Source: an uncultured Synergistales bacterium (GTDB lineage Bacteria; Synergistota; Synergistia; Synergistales; Aminobacteriaceae). Taken from it: a stretch of DNA of 41,748 nucleotides. A program made the translations under genes and the position numbers. The notes under the pieces are model-generated. The model did not search any database and was not told where the DNA came from. It worked only from the letters and a program-made list of their open reading frames with translations. Numbering within the stretch: position 1 is the stretch's first letter; every line of letters starts with the position of its first letter. This document shows positions 7,283-15,664 of this stretch, one piece after another. The DNA lies in the NCBI GenBank assembly GCA_905233525.1, contig CAJOEW010000022.1, positions 1,729-43,476 of the forward strand, read 5' to 3'.

Positions 7283-8782
7283 TTAGCCGTCGCCGAATAA
7301 TCCTAAAATATCTGAAAGATCGACGTTATAATTTTCTTCTTCCTCGCGTTGTTTAAGTGCTTGTAATTCGTCTTTGAGTTTCTTTTGAGCTTTTACTATG
7401 CTTAACGCCTGATCAAGACATTTAATCGCAGTATTTATATAGCCGTGTTCCTGTAAAATCACAGCCGCGTTCGTTATAAAACCGCCTAAGAACGCACCAA
7501 ATTTTTTTTCTTTCGCAGACTCTGGAGTATCGCCCTCGTCGCCGTTAGTGAATTTATTTGCAAATTGTACAGCGAATTTTTCAACTTGCCACGATAATAA
7601 ATCTTTACTGATAAGTCCCAACTCATCAAGCATTTTGTCAAATTGAGTCTTAGTCGAAATCGCATCAACATATCTTTCGCCGGAAGTGAAATCGTATTTT
7701 AAAACTAATCCGCCTTCGTCTGTTTTATTATCTTGATTCGCTTGAGTGTTTATATTTTCTTGTTCATGCTCTGAATTTTCCTGAGTGTCTTCATTTTCTT
7801 GCAACGGTTCTGACTCTTCCTGTACGTTTTCGTTTTCTTGCACCGATTCTGATTCTTCTTTAACGCTTTCATTTTCTTGCGCCGGCTCTGATTCTTCCTG
7901 TACGTTTTCATTTTCCTGTGCTGGCTCTGAAATTTCTTGTGCACTATTATTTTCTTGCATTAGTTCCGAATCTTCTTGCATGTTTTCGTTTTCTTGGACG
8001 CTTTCAAATTCTTGTTCTTGTTCTTGAATTTCTTGTATAACTTCGATCTCAACTTCAGGATCAGTCGCTAATCCAGTCTCAATAATTTCCTGTACAGTGT
8101 CATTATTATTTGTTTTTTCGTTATTTTGAGGCTCGCTTATATTTTCATCGATCGCAGGCTCTAATTCTTGAATTGAATTTTCTTGCACGTTTTCAATTTC
8201 TTGCGCAAGTTCTGAATTCACCTGCTCATTCTCGATTTCTTGCACAAGCTCCAAACTTTCTTGCTCGTCCTCAATTTCCTGTGCAAACTCTGAATTTTCC
8301 TGCTCGCTTTCAATTTCCTGCACAAGCTCCGAATTTTCCTGCTCGCTTTCAAAATTTTGCTCGGATTCTAATTCTTCCTGTATGTTCTCAATATCTGATA
8401 CAGGCTCCAAAATTTCCACACCGTCAGGAAGCACAGCGACAGGCTCAAGAACTTCAAGCTCTCCTAAAAGATCGCCGTCAAGCCCTGAAGCCTGCGCACG
8501 CTCTAATTTTTCAAGATTATTTTTTATATTATCGCCTTCGTCAGCTCGCTGTAGTATTACTCTCTCTGAAACACCACCGCCCAAATCAACCGGAACATCA
8601 AGAACAACCGTCTCAACTTCCACGACTGGCGACTCCTCCGAAATATTCATAGGAACTTCAAGCGTAATGCGTTCAGTTTCCATAGCAAGCTCCTCAATTT
8701 CAGGAACTGGCTCAGATAATTTTATATCTTCAAGATCATTATCATTATTATCAAGAGGCGCGGCTGTTTTCAGAAAAGGCAT
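7283..8782 (-). CDS. Acidic Glu/Gln-rich tandem-repeat protein, 499 aa
   Basis: Family not recognised. The chain has an acidic N-terminal region (1-148), a block of four 13-residue repeats of the type ENSELVQEIESEQ (about 149-200), an acidic linker, a second block of seven 13-residue repeats of the type QENENVQEESEPA (about 263-353), and a non-repetitive C-terminal domain of about 140 residues (from GGLVLKYDFTSGERY). That domain is helical, has a TPR-like stretch (YINTAIKCLDQALSIV), and ends in a basic/acidic helix and ILGLFGDG. There is no signal peptide or TM segment. The ATG lies 3 nt after the htpG stop with AGGTGAT as Shine-Dalgarno, so it belongs to the htpG transcription unit. The repeats are probably an extended or coiled linker. 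Confidence 0.85.
   Translation of the reverse strand: MPFLKTAAPLDNNDNDLEDIKLSEPVPEIEELAMETERITLEVPMNISEESPVVEVETVVLDVPVDLGGGVSERVILQRADEGDNIKNNLEKLERAQASGLDGDLLGELEVLEPVAVLPDGVEILEPVSDIENIQEELESEQNFESEQENSELVQEIESEQENSEFAQEIEDEQESLELVQEIENEQVNSELAQEIENVQENSIQELEPAIDENISEPQNNEKTNNNDTVQEIIETGLATDPEVEIEVIQEIQEQEQEFESVQENENMQEDSELMQENNSAQEISEPAQENENVQEESEPAQENESVKEESESVQENENVQEESEPLQENEDTQENSEHEQENINTQANQDNKTDEGGLVLKYDFTSGERYVDAISTKTQFDKMLDELGLISKDLLSWQVEKFAVQFANKFTNGDEGDTPESAKEKKFGAFLGGFITNAAVILQEHGYINTAIKCLDQALSIVKAQKKLKDELQALKQREEEENYNVDLSDILGLFGDG
7724..7996 (-). repeat. 39-bp coding tandem repeat, block B (7 copies)
   Basis: Seven consecutive 13-codon units (QENxxxQExSExx) encode residues 263-353 of the acidic repeat protein. 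The period is exactly 39 bp and copies differ at several positions, so they are degenerate rather than freshly expanded. Length changes would stay in frame. Confidence 0.8.
8183..8338 (-). repeat. 39-bp coding tandem repeat, block A (4 copies)
   Basis: Four 13-codon units (ENSELVQEIESEQ type) encode residues 149-200. The period is the same as block B but the consensus differs, suggesting independent amplification or old divergence. Confidence 0.75.
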
Positions 8783-8785
8783 TTG

Positions 8786-10648
8786 TTAATCACCTATCGC
8801 TATCGAAATTAAATTATTAACGCGCTTCACGTATTCAGCAGGATCTTTTATTTGCGCACCTTCAAGTATTAAAGCTTCATCATACAAAACATTTATAACA
8901 TCACGCATTTTTTTATCACCGCTCAAATCCGAACTCATTAACTTCTTTACAACAGGATGAGCAATATTTAATTCAAGAACACGCTTTTGTTCAGGGAATG
9001 TTTGTCCGGCTGCTCTGAATAAATTTTCCATTTGAATTGACATTCCGTTCGCACGCTCGCGCAAACATGAAGCCGAACTCGTTAAACTTAATGACGGCTT
9101 AACATCCTCAAGCTTATCGCCCAAAATTTCAAGAGCTATTTTTTTCAATGGCTCAAAATCTTTTTCGACTGCCTTTAATTTTTCGTCAAGCTCTTTCTGT
9201 TCGTCAGGCGTGGCAGGATTTACATCGTTTTGAGCAATGTTAATAAGCTTGTAATCTTGATCCTTCAATGCAAAATCAGCCTGAGCTAATATAACTTCAT
9301 CGACTGGATCGGTCATCAACAGTACTTCAATATTTTTATCGGTAAACGCTTCTAATTTAGGTGAAGCTTTCAAAGCCGTTATATTATCGCGTCCGGCAAG
9401 GCAATAAATTCCAGGCTGCTGATCTTTCATTCTGGATTTATATTCGTCAAGCGTCGTCCATTCGTCATTTAACGTAGTCTTGAATAACGCAATGTCAAGA
9501 ATATTTTTAACGTGTTCATTGTCCTGAATAATGCCTTCTTTGAAAACACGTCCAAACGCTGTCCAGAACTTTATATATTTTTCGCGGTCATTCTCAAATA
9601 ATTTCTTAAGCTCGTTGAAAATTTTTCTCTGAGTGCTGCGCTTGATGATTTTTATGATCGGTTCTTCCTGTAAAATCTCGCGCGAAATGTTTAAAGGCAA
9701 ATCCTCCGAATCTATAACGCCTCTCATAAAACGCATATATTGAGGGATTAAATCCTTACAATCGTTCATTATGAAGACACGGTTAATATATAAACTTATT
9801 CCGCCGCTCTCAGGATTCATAAATAAATCAAAAGGTGCTTCTGACGGAATAAACAACAATCCTTTGAAATTCGTTGAGCCTTCAGCATTGAGCCTAATAT
9901 GCATCAAAGGATCCCGCCAGTCTTTTGCAACGTGCTTATAAAATTCTTTGTATTCGTCCTCTGTAACTTCGTTTTCCGGTTTTTGCCATATGGCTTTTTG
10001 AGAATTTATAGCCTTATCTTTAAAAATTACAGGCCATGAAATAAAATCTGAATACTTATTTACAATATCGCGTATAATCCATTCATCGGCATAATTTTTT
10101 AATTCGCTGTCGTTTCTTAAATATAATTTTACTGTCGTTCCGCATTCAGGCCGCTGTTCTTCGTCCGTGCTGATTGTAAAACCGTTCACACCGTCCGAAA
10201 TAAATTTACACGTCGTATCAGTTCCGATTTTACGCGTAACTACTTCGACTTTATCAGCAACCATGAAAACCGAATAAAAACCTACACCGAACTGACCTAT
10301 TAAATTATTATTATCTTTAGCGGATTCGAGAGCTTTTAAAAATTCTTTCGTTCCTGATTTTGCTATCGTACCTAAATAATTTACAAGATCATCGCGCGAC
10401 ATTCCTATACCGTTATCGCTGATTGATAATGTCTTTTTATCAGGATCGGCTTCAATTTTTATCTCAGGATTTGAATTTTCTGCTAACTCCTGATTTTTTA
10501 ATATCTCTATACGCCTTTTATCCAGCGCGTCTGAAGCATTTGAGATAAGCTCACGCAAAAATATATCCCTGTTCGAATATACAGAATTAATCATGAGCTT
10601 TAATAATTCAGCTGCTTCTGTTTGAAACTGTAATTTTTCCTCACTCAT
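8786..10648 (-). CDS. htpG: Molecular chaperone HtpG (Hsp90)
   Basis: Cytoplasmic ATP-dependent chaperone. The N-terminal GHKL ATPase domain shows ELISNASDALDKRR, DNGIGM and GQFGVGFYSVFMVAD. The middle domain includes LPLNISREILQ and the C-terminal dimerisation domain runs to the end. Starting from the ATG at 10648 it is 620 aa, normal for bacterial HtpG. A GTG at 10660 would add four residues; neither start has a clear Shine-Dalgarno, and the ATG fits the family's usual N-terminus (MSEEKLQFQTEA). It lies 67 bp after rpmF, and a TTGACG at 10709-10704 could be the -35 of a separate promoter, although no good -10 follows. Confidence 0.97.
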   Translation of the reverse strand: MSEEKLQFQTEAAELLKLMINSVYSNRDIFLRELISNASDALDKRRIEILKNQELAENSNPEIKIEADPDKKTLSISDNGIGMSRDDLVNYLGTIAKSGTKEFLKALESAKDNNNLIGQFGVGFYSVFMVADKVEVVTRKIGTDTTCKFISDGVNGFTISTDEEQRPECGTTVKLYLRNDSELKNYADEWIIRDIVNKYSDFISWPVIFKDKAINSQKAIWQKPENEVTEDEYKEFYKHVAKDWRDPLMHIRLNAEGSTNFKGLLFIPSEAPFDLFMNPESGGISLYINRVFIMNDCKDLIPQYMRFMRGVIDSEDLPLNISREILQEEPIIKIIKRSTQRKIFNELKKLFENDREKYIKFWTAFGRVFKEGIIQDNEHVKNILDIALFKTTLNDEWTTLDEYKSRMKDQQPGIYCLAGRDNITALKASPKLEAFTDKNIEVLLMTDPVDEVILAQADFALKDQDYKLINIAQNDVNPATPDEQKELDEKLKAVEKDFEPLKKIALEILGDKLEDVKPSLSLTSSASCLRERANGMSIQMENLFRAAGQTFPEQKRVLELNIAHPVVKKLMSSDLSGDKKMRDVINVLYDEALILEGAQIKDPAEYVKRVNNLISIAIGD

Positions 10649-10715
10649 TTTGAAAATCACAAGCCGGGAATCTTCGACCTAAATTTTTTCGATCTGATCC
10701 CCGTCAATTCATTAA

Positions 10716-10916
10716 CTAGCTCGCGGCTTCTGCTGTCTTCATCTTGATTACCTGTCTGCCTTTGTAATAACCGCATGACAAACAAGCATGATGAACTCTC
10801 ATTACTTCGCCACAATTCGGACATTTTTTTGTCTCAGCCGCGTTCAATGCTCCGAGCCATTTAGCTTTTCTCTGGGCTGTTCTGGCATGAGACGTTTTAC
10901 GTTTTGGTGTTGCCAT
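10716..10916 (-). CDS. rpmF: 50S ribosomal protein L32
   Basis: 66 aa with the L32 N-terminus (MATPKRKTSHARTAQRKA) and a zinc-ribbon of two Cys pairs, CPNC and CLSC, as in the Zn-binding form. Its AGGAGG Shine-Dalgarno is made by the last codons of yceD, which ends 2 bp before the ATG, so yceD and rpmF are tightly coupled, as in most bacteria. Confidence 0.97.
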   Translation of the reverse strand: MATPKRKTSHARTAQRKAKWLGALNAAETKKCPNCGEVMRVHHACLSCGYYKGRQVIKMKTAEAAS

Positions 10917-10918
10917 TG

Positions 10919-11431
10919 CTAAAAATCCTCCTGTATGAAATTGCGCAACTCCTCAAGACGCGGATCAATATTCTTTTTTGAGCAGTTACAAGTAACCTCA
11001 TTTAAATCGGCTCCGCATTCAGGACATAAGCCGGCGCAATCTTCTTTACATAAAATTTTCATCGGAATCAATGTAAAAATGCTCTCGATGATCTGAGGCA
11101 TTATATCTAAATTTCTTCCGAAATGCTCTATTTCAACGGGAAGATACAGATCGTCATCTTCGATCGCTCCATCTCCACCGGTGTAATACAAATATTCAAG
11201 CTCGTCGGAAATTTCAAGCTCGCAATCTTTTAAACACCTTGCACACTGACCGATCAATTTAAATTCAGCGGATATATTTACATTCAATAAATCACTATCA
11301 AGCCAATGCGCAAGAACATCAAAACTAAGGCCGTCAGGAAATTTAAATAACTGGCCTTCAAATGTGAGATCGCCCGCCGAAAATTCGCACGAAGCATCAA
11401 TAAATGTCTCAGTATCTCCAATCGGCGGCAA
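10919..11431 (-). CDS. yceD: YceD / DUF177 family protein (23S rRNA accumulation factor)
   Basis: 170 aa with the family's cysteine signatures, GQCARCLKDCELEI near the middle and CKEDCAGLCPECGADLN near the C-terminus, suggesting metal binding. YceD homologues pair with rpmF and affect 23S rRNA accumulation and ribosome assembly. The only usable initiation codon in the open frame is TTG at 11431. It has no Shine-Dalgarno, and a TATAAT sequence sits four bases before it, so the start is uncertain. It lies 32 bp after ackA. Confidence 0.88.
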   Translation of the reverse strand: MPPIGDTETFIDASCEFSAGDLTFEGQLFKFPDGLSFDVLAHWLDSDLLNVNISAEFKLIGQCARCLKDCELEISDELEYLYYTGGDGAIEDDDLYLPVEIEHFGRNLDIMPQIIESIFTLIPMKILCKEDCAGLCPECGADLNEVTCNCSKKNIDPRLEELRNFIQEDF

Positions 11432-11463
11432 CGGTATTATAAAATTTAATTCGTCTAGATTGC

Positions 11464-12657
11464 TTAAGCTGTAAGGCGTTTTGTATCCCTTGCTATCATT
11501 AACTCTTCATTTGTAGGAATTACAACAACCGTAACTTTTGAATCATCAGCGCTCACAATAGCTTCTTTACCGCGGATATTATTTTTCTCAGGATCGATCT
11601 TAACGCCCATAAATTCAAGCTGTTTGCAAACTCCTGCACGCGTTGTAGCACTATTTTCGCCTATACCTGCAGTGAAAACGATCACATCGAGTCCGCCCAT
11701 AGCAACTGTATAAGCTCCGATATATTTTGCGATACCGTATTCAAGAATATTTATAGCAAGTTTGGCGCGTTCATTACCTTTATCGGCTGCTTCTTCAACG
11801 TCGCGTAAATCACTGCTAACGCCTGAAACTCCAAGTAAACCGCTCTTTTTGTTCATGAAGTCGTTCATTTCGTCAGCTGTGTAATTCGTAACCTTCTGAA
11901 TAAACGGAACGATCGCAGGATCCATATCGCCGGTACGTGTTCCCATTAAAACGCCTGCTAAAGGTGTTAAGCCCATTGATGTGTCAATGCATTTGCCGTA
12001 TTTAACAGCTGATATAGAACTGCCGTTACCTAAATGACACGTGACCATTTTAAGGCCTTTTGATGATTTACCTAAAAATTCAGCCGCTCTCAATGAAACA
12101 AAATGATGGCTCGTTCCATGCGCGCCGTAACGTCTGATTCTGTTCTTCTCGTAAAATTCGTAAGGCACTCCATACATATAAGCATAATCAGGCATAGTCT
12201 GATGAAACGCCGTATCAAAAACAACTACGTTCGGCATTTTGGGCAGTGCGTGCTGAATTGCTTCAATACCCATAATATGTCCGGGATTATGCAAAGGAGC
12301 AAGCGGTATACATTTTTTGATCGCGTCCATAACTTCGTCAGTAACAATCACGGACTTTTTGAAATAATCTCCGCCCGAAACGATTCTATGACCGGCTGCG
12401 GAAATTTCATCAAGCGATTTAACTACGCCATGATCTTTATCAAGCAGCGCCTCAAGCACCAAATTCATAGCGACTTTATGATCTTTAATAGGCGTTACAA
12501 CTGTATAAGGTTCCGCGCCTGTTTTAACGTGCTTCATCTGTGAGCCTTCGATACCTATACGTTCAACAAGACCTTTGGCTAAAACGTTCTCGGTATCCAT
12601 ATCAAACAACTGGTACTTCAGGGAAGAGCTGCCGCAATTTATTACGAGAATTTTCAT
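11464..12657 (-). CDS. ackA: Acetate kinase
   Basis: Converts acetyl phosphate and ADP to acetate and ATP, the substrate-level phosphorylation step expected of an amino-acid or organic-acid fermenter. The 397-aa ASKHA protein starts with the adenylate-binding MKILVINCGSSSLKY and carries family motifs CHLGNGSSISAV, DTSMGLTPLAGVLMGTRTGD and the C-terminal GIGENS. No phosphotransacetylase gene is in the window. No clear Shine-Dalgarno precedes the ATG; a TATAGT lies five bases upstream. tRNA-Ser is 45 bp upstream on the same strand, so read-through from its promoter is possible. Confidence 0.97.
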   Translation of the reverse strand: MKILVINCGSSSLKYQLFDMDTENVLAKGLVERIGIEGSQMKHVKTGAEPYTVVTPIKDHKVAMNLVLEALLDKDHGVVKSLDEISAAGHRIVSGGDYFKKSVIVTDEVMDAIKKCIPLAPLHNPGHIMGIEAIQHALPKMPNVVVFDTAFHQTMPDYAYMYGVPYEFYEKNRIRRYGAHGTSHHFVSLRAAEFLGKSSKGLKMVTCHLGNGSSISAVKYGKCIDTSMGLTPLAGVLMGTRTGDMDPAIVPFIQKVTNYTADEMNDFMNKKSGLLGVSGVSSDLRDVEEAADKGNERAKLAINILEYGIAKYIGAYTVAMGGLDVIVFTAGIGENSATTRAGVCKQLEFMGVKIDPEKNNIRGKEAIVSADDSKVTVVVIPTNEELMIARDTKRLTA

Positions 12658-12702
12658 GACGTACTATATACCCGCTTTCTTGTGAGATTTGCTTAAAAAA
12701 AA

Positions 12703-12792
12703 TGGCGGAGATGTAGAGATTTGAACTCTAGGAACGAAAACTCGTTCAGTTGATTTCGAGTCAACCGCCTTCGACCGCTCGGCCACATCTCC
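12703..12792 (-). tRNA. tRNA-Ser (anticodon CGA)
   Basis: On the minus strand the 90-nt sequence folds as a class II tRNA. The acceptor stem is GGAGATG/CATCTCC with discriminator G and a genome-encoded CCA. The D-arm is GGCCGAGCGGTC, the anticodon stem-loop GTTGA-CTCGAAA-TCAAC reads CGA, the long variable arm is GAACGAGTTTTCGTTC, and the T-arm contains GTTCAAAT. The long variable arm is the serine identity element. A T-run follows directly after CCA. Confidence 0.95.
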
Positions 12793-12819
12793 GTTTTAAA
12801 ATGATCAAAACGATTCGGG

Positions 12820-12848
12820 ATTATACAAACTTTTGAATAAACTTGCAA
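12820..12848 (-). promoter_or_regulatory. Promoter of tRNA-Ser
   Basis: TTGCAA (12848-12843) and TATAAT (12825-12820) on the minus strand are separated by 17 bp. This is the best sigma-70-type promoter in the window. It would start transcription about 20 bp before the mature tRNA 5' end. Confidence 0.7.
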
Positions 12849-12862
12849 ATATTTCATAACTG

Positions 12863-13231
12863 TTAACACCATTCAAGAAGCTGTTTTAAAATTTTGTCCG
12901 CTGTTTCCTGATGTTTCCTTTGATATGTATGACCGGTCTGCTCAATGAAAATGAGTTTATTTTTATCAGCGTTCGGCATGTGAGCATTTAAATTACGCAG
13001 AAATTCAGAAGGATCGCCGCCGCCTCTTCGAATTTGATCAAGAATGATATTATTTTCGTGCTCTGTTACGTTTGACATCATGTAATCAAGATTGGCAGGC
13101 GATAACAGAAAAAAATGCTCCGCTCGCTTATCATGAGTGCCTGATAAATAATATATAACTTTGTTAGCGCCGAGTGAATGACCTGACAAAATAATGCCTC
13201 GCTCAGTCGGGATATTTAGTTTGATCATCAT
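12863..13231 (-). pseudogene. Alpha/beta-hydrolase fragment (N-terminus missing)
   Basis: 122 aa open frame with the nucleophile elbow GHSLG (GIILSGHSLGANKVIYYLSG), followed by material typical of the DUF1749-like alpha/beta hydrolases (HFFLLSPANLDYM) and a C-terminal histidine region (QTGHTYQRKHQETA). The roughly 90 residues expected before the nucleophile elbow are absent. Instead the frame begins inside the 3' end of the adjacent oxidoreductase remnant. It is probably a relic left after a deletion joined two genes; a functional protein is unlikely but not excluded. Confidence 0.7.
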
Positions 13232-13514
13232 AGTAAATCACGCTCTTTGAAAATGCATTTATGCGCTGGTGAAGAATAACAGGCGTTACATGATACACAC
13301 TTTTTGATAACGCGCCGGCATCTTCAAAAATTTTATTCGGCCAGTCAGGTTCACATAATAACGGCCTTGATAACGAGATCATTTTAATGTTCGTATGATT
13401 CAAAACTTCCTCGATTTTGTCAGCGCTTAGAAAGCCTTCCCATGTTGCAGAACGTACAAGACGATTCTTAACAGTTAAATTTTTCAACTTGACCGGCTCA
13501 AATATTTTGTTCAA
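13203..13514 (-). pseudogene. Old-yellow-enzyme-type oxidoreductase with large internal deletion
   Basis: The first 31 residues (IFEPVKLKNLTVKNRLVRSATWEGF) match the N-terminus of NADH:flavin oxidoreductases, including the RSATWEG FMN-site motif. The next residues (LNHTNIKMISLSRPLLCEPDWPNK) match the part near the barrel's C-terminal end. About 250 residues between them are missing, in frame. The gene keeps a TTG start with GAAAGGA 9 nt upstream. Its tail overlaps the hydrolase fragment in another frame. A 103-residue product could not form the TIM barrel. Confidence 0.75.
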
Positions 13515-13645
13515 TCGTAAAATTCCTTTCGTGTGTGAAATTTAATCGATGTTATATATTATGAATTATTCGGCAATAGATATAACAAGCAAGCTCAAAA
13601 TTTTAAATATCAGATTTTCAGAACATTTAACGTTTATTTGCGTAT

Positions 13646-13675
13646 TTGCGATTATTTATGCGATTGTGATATATT
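13646..13675 (+). promoter_or_regulatory. Probable putP promoter
   Basis: TTGCGA (13646-13651) and TATATT (13670-13675) with an 18-bp spacer lie about 40 bp before the putP ATG. Their position inside the upstream open frame is one reason for rejecting the longer start at 13549. Confidence 0.5.
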
Positions 13676-13713
13676 CTCGCGGATTTTTCATAAAGGAGTT
13701 GTTATTTTTTCTC

Positions 13714-15198
13714 ATGAGTAATTATCAAGAGATAAGCATGTTCATTTTATATTTGGTGTTCATGCTTGGAGTAGGTTTTTATTTCTTCTTCAAGAGTAAG
13801 AATCAAACTGAGAAAGGATATTTTTTAGGCGACCGCAAAATGGGAGCATGGGTTGCAGCATTATCAGCCGGCGCTTCTGATATGAGTGCATGGGTTTTAA
13901 TGGGACTGCCTACATCAATTTATGCGGCTGGCCTTGGTCAAATTTGGATCGCTGTCGGTTTAGCAATAGGTTACACATTGAGCTGGATATTTGAAGCTCC
14001 GCGCTTGAGATGTTTCTCAATAGAAGCTAACGACTCGATCACTATACCGCAATATTTAACAAACAGATTTTTATCAAAATCAAAGGCTCTGCAAATTATT
14101 TCAGCCGTTGTATTTTTAATAGCTTATACAATTTACGCGGCATCAAGTATAAAAGCGTGCGGAACATTATTTAACACCGTTACAGGATTAGAGACACGTA
14201 CAGCAATGTATTTAGCGGCCGTGATTGTAATCAGTTATACATTTTTGGGAGGCTTTTCGGCTGTATCATGGACTGATTTTTTTCAGGGAATGCTAATTCT
14301 TGCGGCAATGCTTACCGTTCCGATCGCTGCTTATGTAATGATTGACGCAGGCACTCAGGCAGCAGCAGTACAAAAAATTGCAGCAGAGACTCCTAATTTC
14401 TGGAATTTATTTACAAATTGGCAGGATATTATTTCCGGTCTTGGATGGGGATTAGGCTACTTTGGAATGCCGCATATTATTATCAGATTCATGTCGATTA
14501 ACTCTCAGCAGGAATTACGCAAATCAGCCAAAATCGGAATCACATGGACGTTAATAATTTTAATATTCGCTGCAATGGTCGGAATCGTTGGGCGTATGTT
14601 CTTAGGATTCGAGGCTGATATAAATCAAAATTCACTCGTGTTTGTGACAATGACGCGTAAAATTTTCCCGGCATTATTATCAGGAATTTTATTATCAGCA
14701 GTTTTAGCGGCGGCCATGTCAACAGCTGACAGTCAATTATTAGCGGCGGCTTCAGCTTTTGCGAGCGATGTATATAGACCGCTCATACGCAGAGACACGG
14801 CATCAAGTAAAGAAATGTTATGGGCAAGCCGTACAGTTGTATTGATAATAGCTTTAATAGCGTTATACATTGCTACGAGTCCGGATAAGAACGCAAATAT
14901 GATAATGTCGCTCGTGTCGAATGCCTGGGGAGTTTTTGGTGCGGCGTTTGGTCCTTCGATAGTATTGAGTTTATTCTGGAGGCGCTTTACATTTTCAGGA
15001 GCTATAGCTGGAATCGCAACAGGTGCAATTGTTGATATAGCCTGGTTAATGTATATGTCAGATACCGGCGTTTATGAAATTGTCCCTGGATTTTTTGCAG
15101 GTTTGATCGTTGCGTTCGTCGTAGCTTTATTATCACCGAAACCGCGTGCAGAAGTCGAACAGCTTTTTGATAAAGCCGTAAGCATATCGAAAGCATAA
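13714..15198 (+). CDS. putP: Sodium/proline symporter PutP
   Basis: Solute:sodium symporter family, 494 aa with about 13 membrane segments. It imports proline with Na+ for catabolism or osmoprotection. PutP-type features include FFLGDRKMGAW-like text after TM1 (GYFLGDRKMGAWVAALSAGASDMSAW), SWIFEAPRLR, and the Na+ site region in TM8 (LAAAMSTADSQLLAAASAFASDVYR). The frame is open from 13549, but the ATG at 13714 matches the family N-terminus and has AAAGGAG at 13692-13698, 15 nt away, which is a long spacer. The 55 residues upstream are hydrophobic but unlike the family. A strong terminator follows. Confidence 0.93.
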   Translation: MSNYQEISMFILYLVFMLGVGFYFFFKSKNQTEKGYFLGDRKMGAWVAALSAGASDMSAWVLMGLPTSIYAAGLGQIWIAVGLAIGYTLSWIFEAPRLRCFSIEANDSITIPQYLTNRFLSKSKALQIISAVVFLIAYTIYAASSIKACGTLFNTVTGLETRTAMYLAAVIVISYTFLGGFSAVSWTDFFQGMLILAAMLTVPIAAYVMIDAGTQAAAVQKIAAETPNFWNLFTNWQDIISGLGWGLGYFGMPHIIIRFMSINSQQELRKSAKIGITWTLIILIFAAMVGIVGRMFLGFEADINQNSLVFVTMTRKIFPALLSGILLSAVLAAAMSTADSQLLAAASAFASDVYRPLIRRDTASSKEMLWASRTVVLIIALIALYIATSPDKNANMIMSLVSNAWGVFGAAFGPSIVLSLFWRRFTFSGAIAGIATGAIVDIAWLMYMSDTGVYEIVPGFFAGLIVAFVVALLSPKPRAEVEQLFDKAVSISKA

Positions 15199-15229
15199 GG
15201 AAATTTTTTAACAGGTTTTAAATTTTTTG

Positions 15230-15263
15230 ACAGTCCTTCAAATTTTCGGAGGGCTGTTTTTTT
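15230..15263 (+). terminator. Rho-independent terminator of putP
   Basis: ACAGTCCTTC (15230-15239) pairs with GGAGGGCTGT (15248-15257), a 10-bp stem with some G-U pairs and an 8-nt loop, followed by T7. Confidence 0.85.
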
Positions 15264-15291
15264 GTCCAAAACTTCCGCGAATTTTCCAGCG

Positions 15292-15300
15292 TGATAAAAT
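15292..15300 (+). promoter_or_regulatory. Extended -10 promoter before ybaB
   Basis: TGATAAAAT is an extended -10 element (TG, one base, TAAAAT). No clear -35 is present. It would drive the ybaB-recR-ispDF-gltX unit with a leader of about 40 nt. The same TGATAAAAT occurs upstream of the rhodanese gene on the minus strand, near 38287-38295. Confidence 0.45.
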
Positions 15301-15346
15301 CTAAGGCACTCACAAAAATTTTTAAGGAGCGTGCAAATTTTTTATC

Positions 15347-15661
15347 ATGAAAATAAATAACTTGATGAAACAATTTAATCAAATGCAGTCGCAAATGCAA
15401 AACATGCAGGATCAATTGGCTGAAGAAAAAATAAATGTCAGTGTCGGAGGCGGAATGATTAACGCTGTTTTTAACGGTAAAGGCGAAATGATGAGCATAG
15501 CTATAGATCCTGAAGTAATTAACCCAAATGATAAAGACATGCTTGAAGATTTAATAATATCAGCTGTAAATGACGGTATTGAAAAAAGCCGCAAACTCGC
15601 TGAAGATCAAACAGGCAAATTATTAGGCGGATTAAGCTCAATGATTCCCGGACTGCGTTAA
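15347..15661 (+). CDS. YbaB/EbfC family nucleoid-associated protein
   Basis: 104 aa with the family layout: an N-terminal amphipathic helix rich in Met and Gln (MKQFNQMQSQMQNMQDQLAE), a central beta segment (VGGGMINAVFNGKGEMMSIAIDPEV) and a C-terminal helix ending LGGLSSMIPGLR. It binds DNA as a dimer and is almost always encoded just before recR, as here (recR starts 3 nt after). The best Shine-Dalgarno-like sequence (AAGGAG, 15324-15329) is 17 nt from the ATG, unusually far. Confidence 0.93.
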   Translation: MKINNLMKQFNQMQSQMQNMQDQLAEEKINVSVGGGMINAVFNGKGEMMSIAIDPEVINPNDKDMLEDLIISAVNDGIEKSRKLAEDQTGKLLGGLSSMIPGLR

Positions 15662-15664
15662 AAA

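Noticed and set aside
7785-8652. Ser/Cys-rich and Arg/Gln-rich plus-strand frames
   Set aside because: Periodic antisense shadows of the 39-bp repeats in the acidic repeat protein.
13549-13713. In-frame upstream extension of putP (55 hydrophobic residues)
   Set aside because: It does not match the family N-terminus, contains the likely putP promoter, and the ATG at 13714 has a Shine-Dalgarno.
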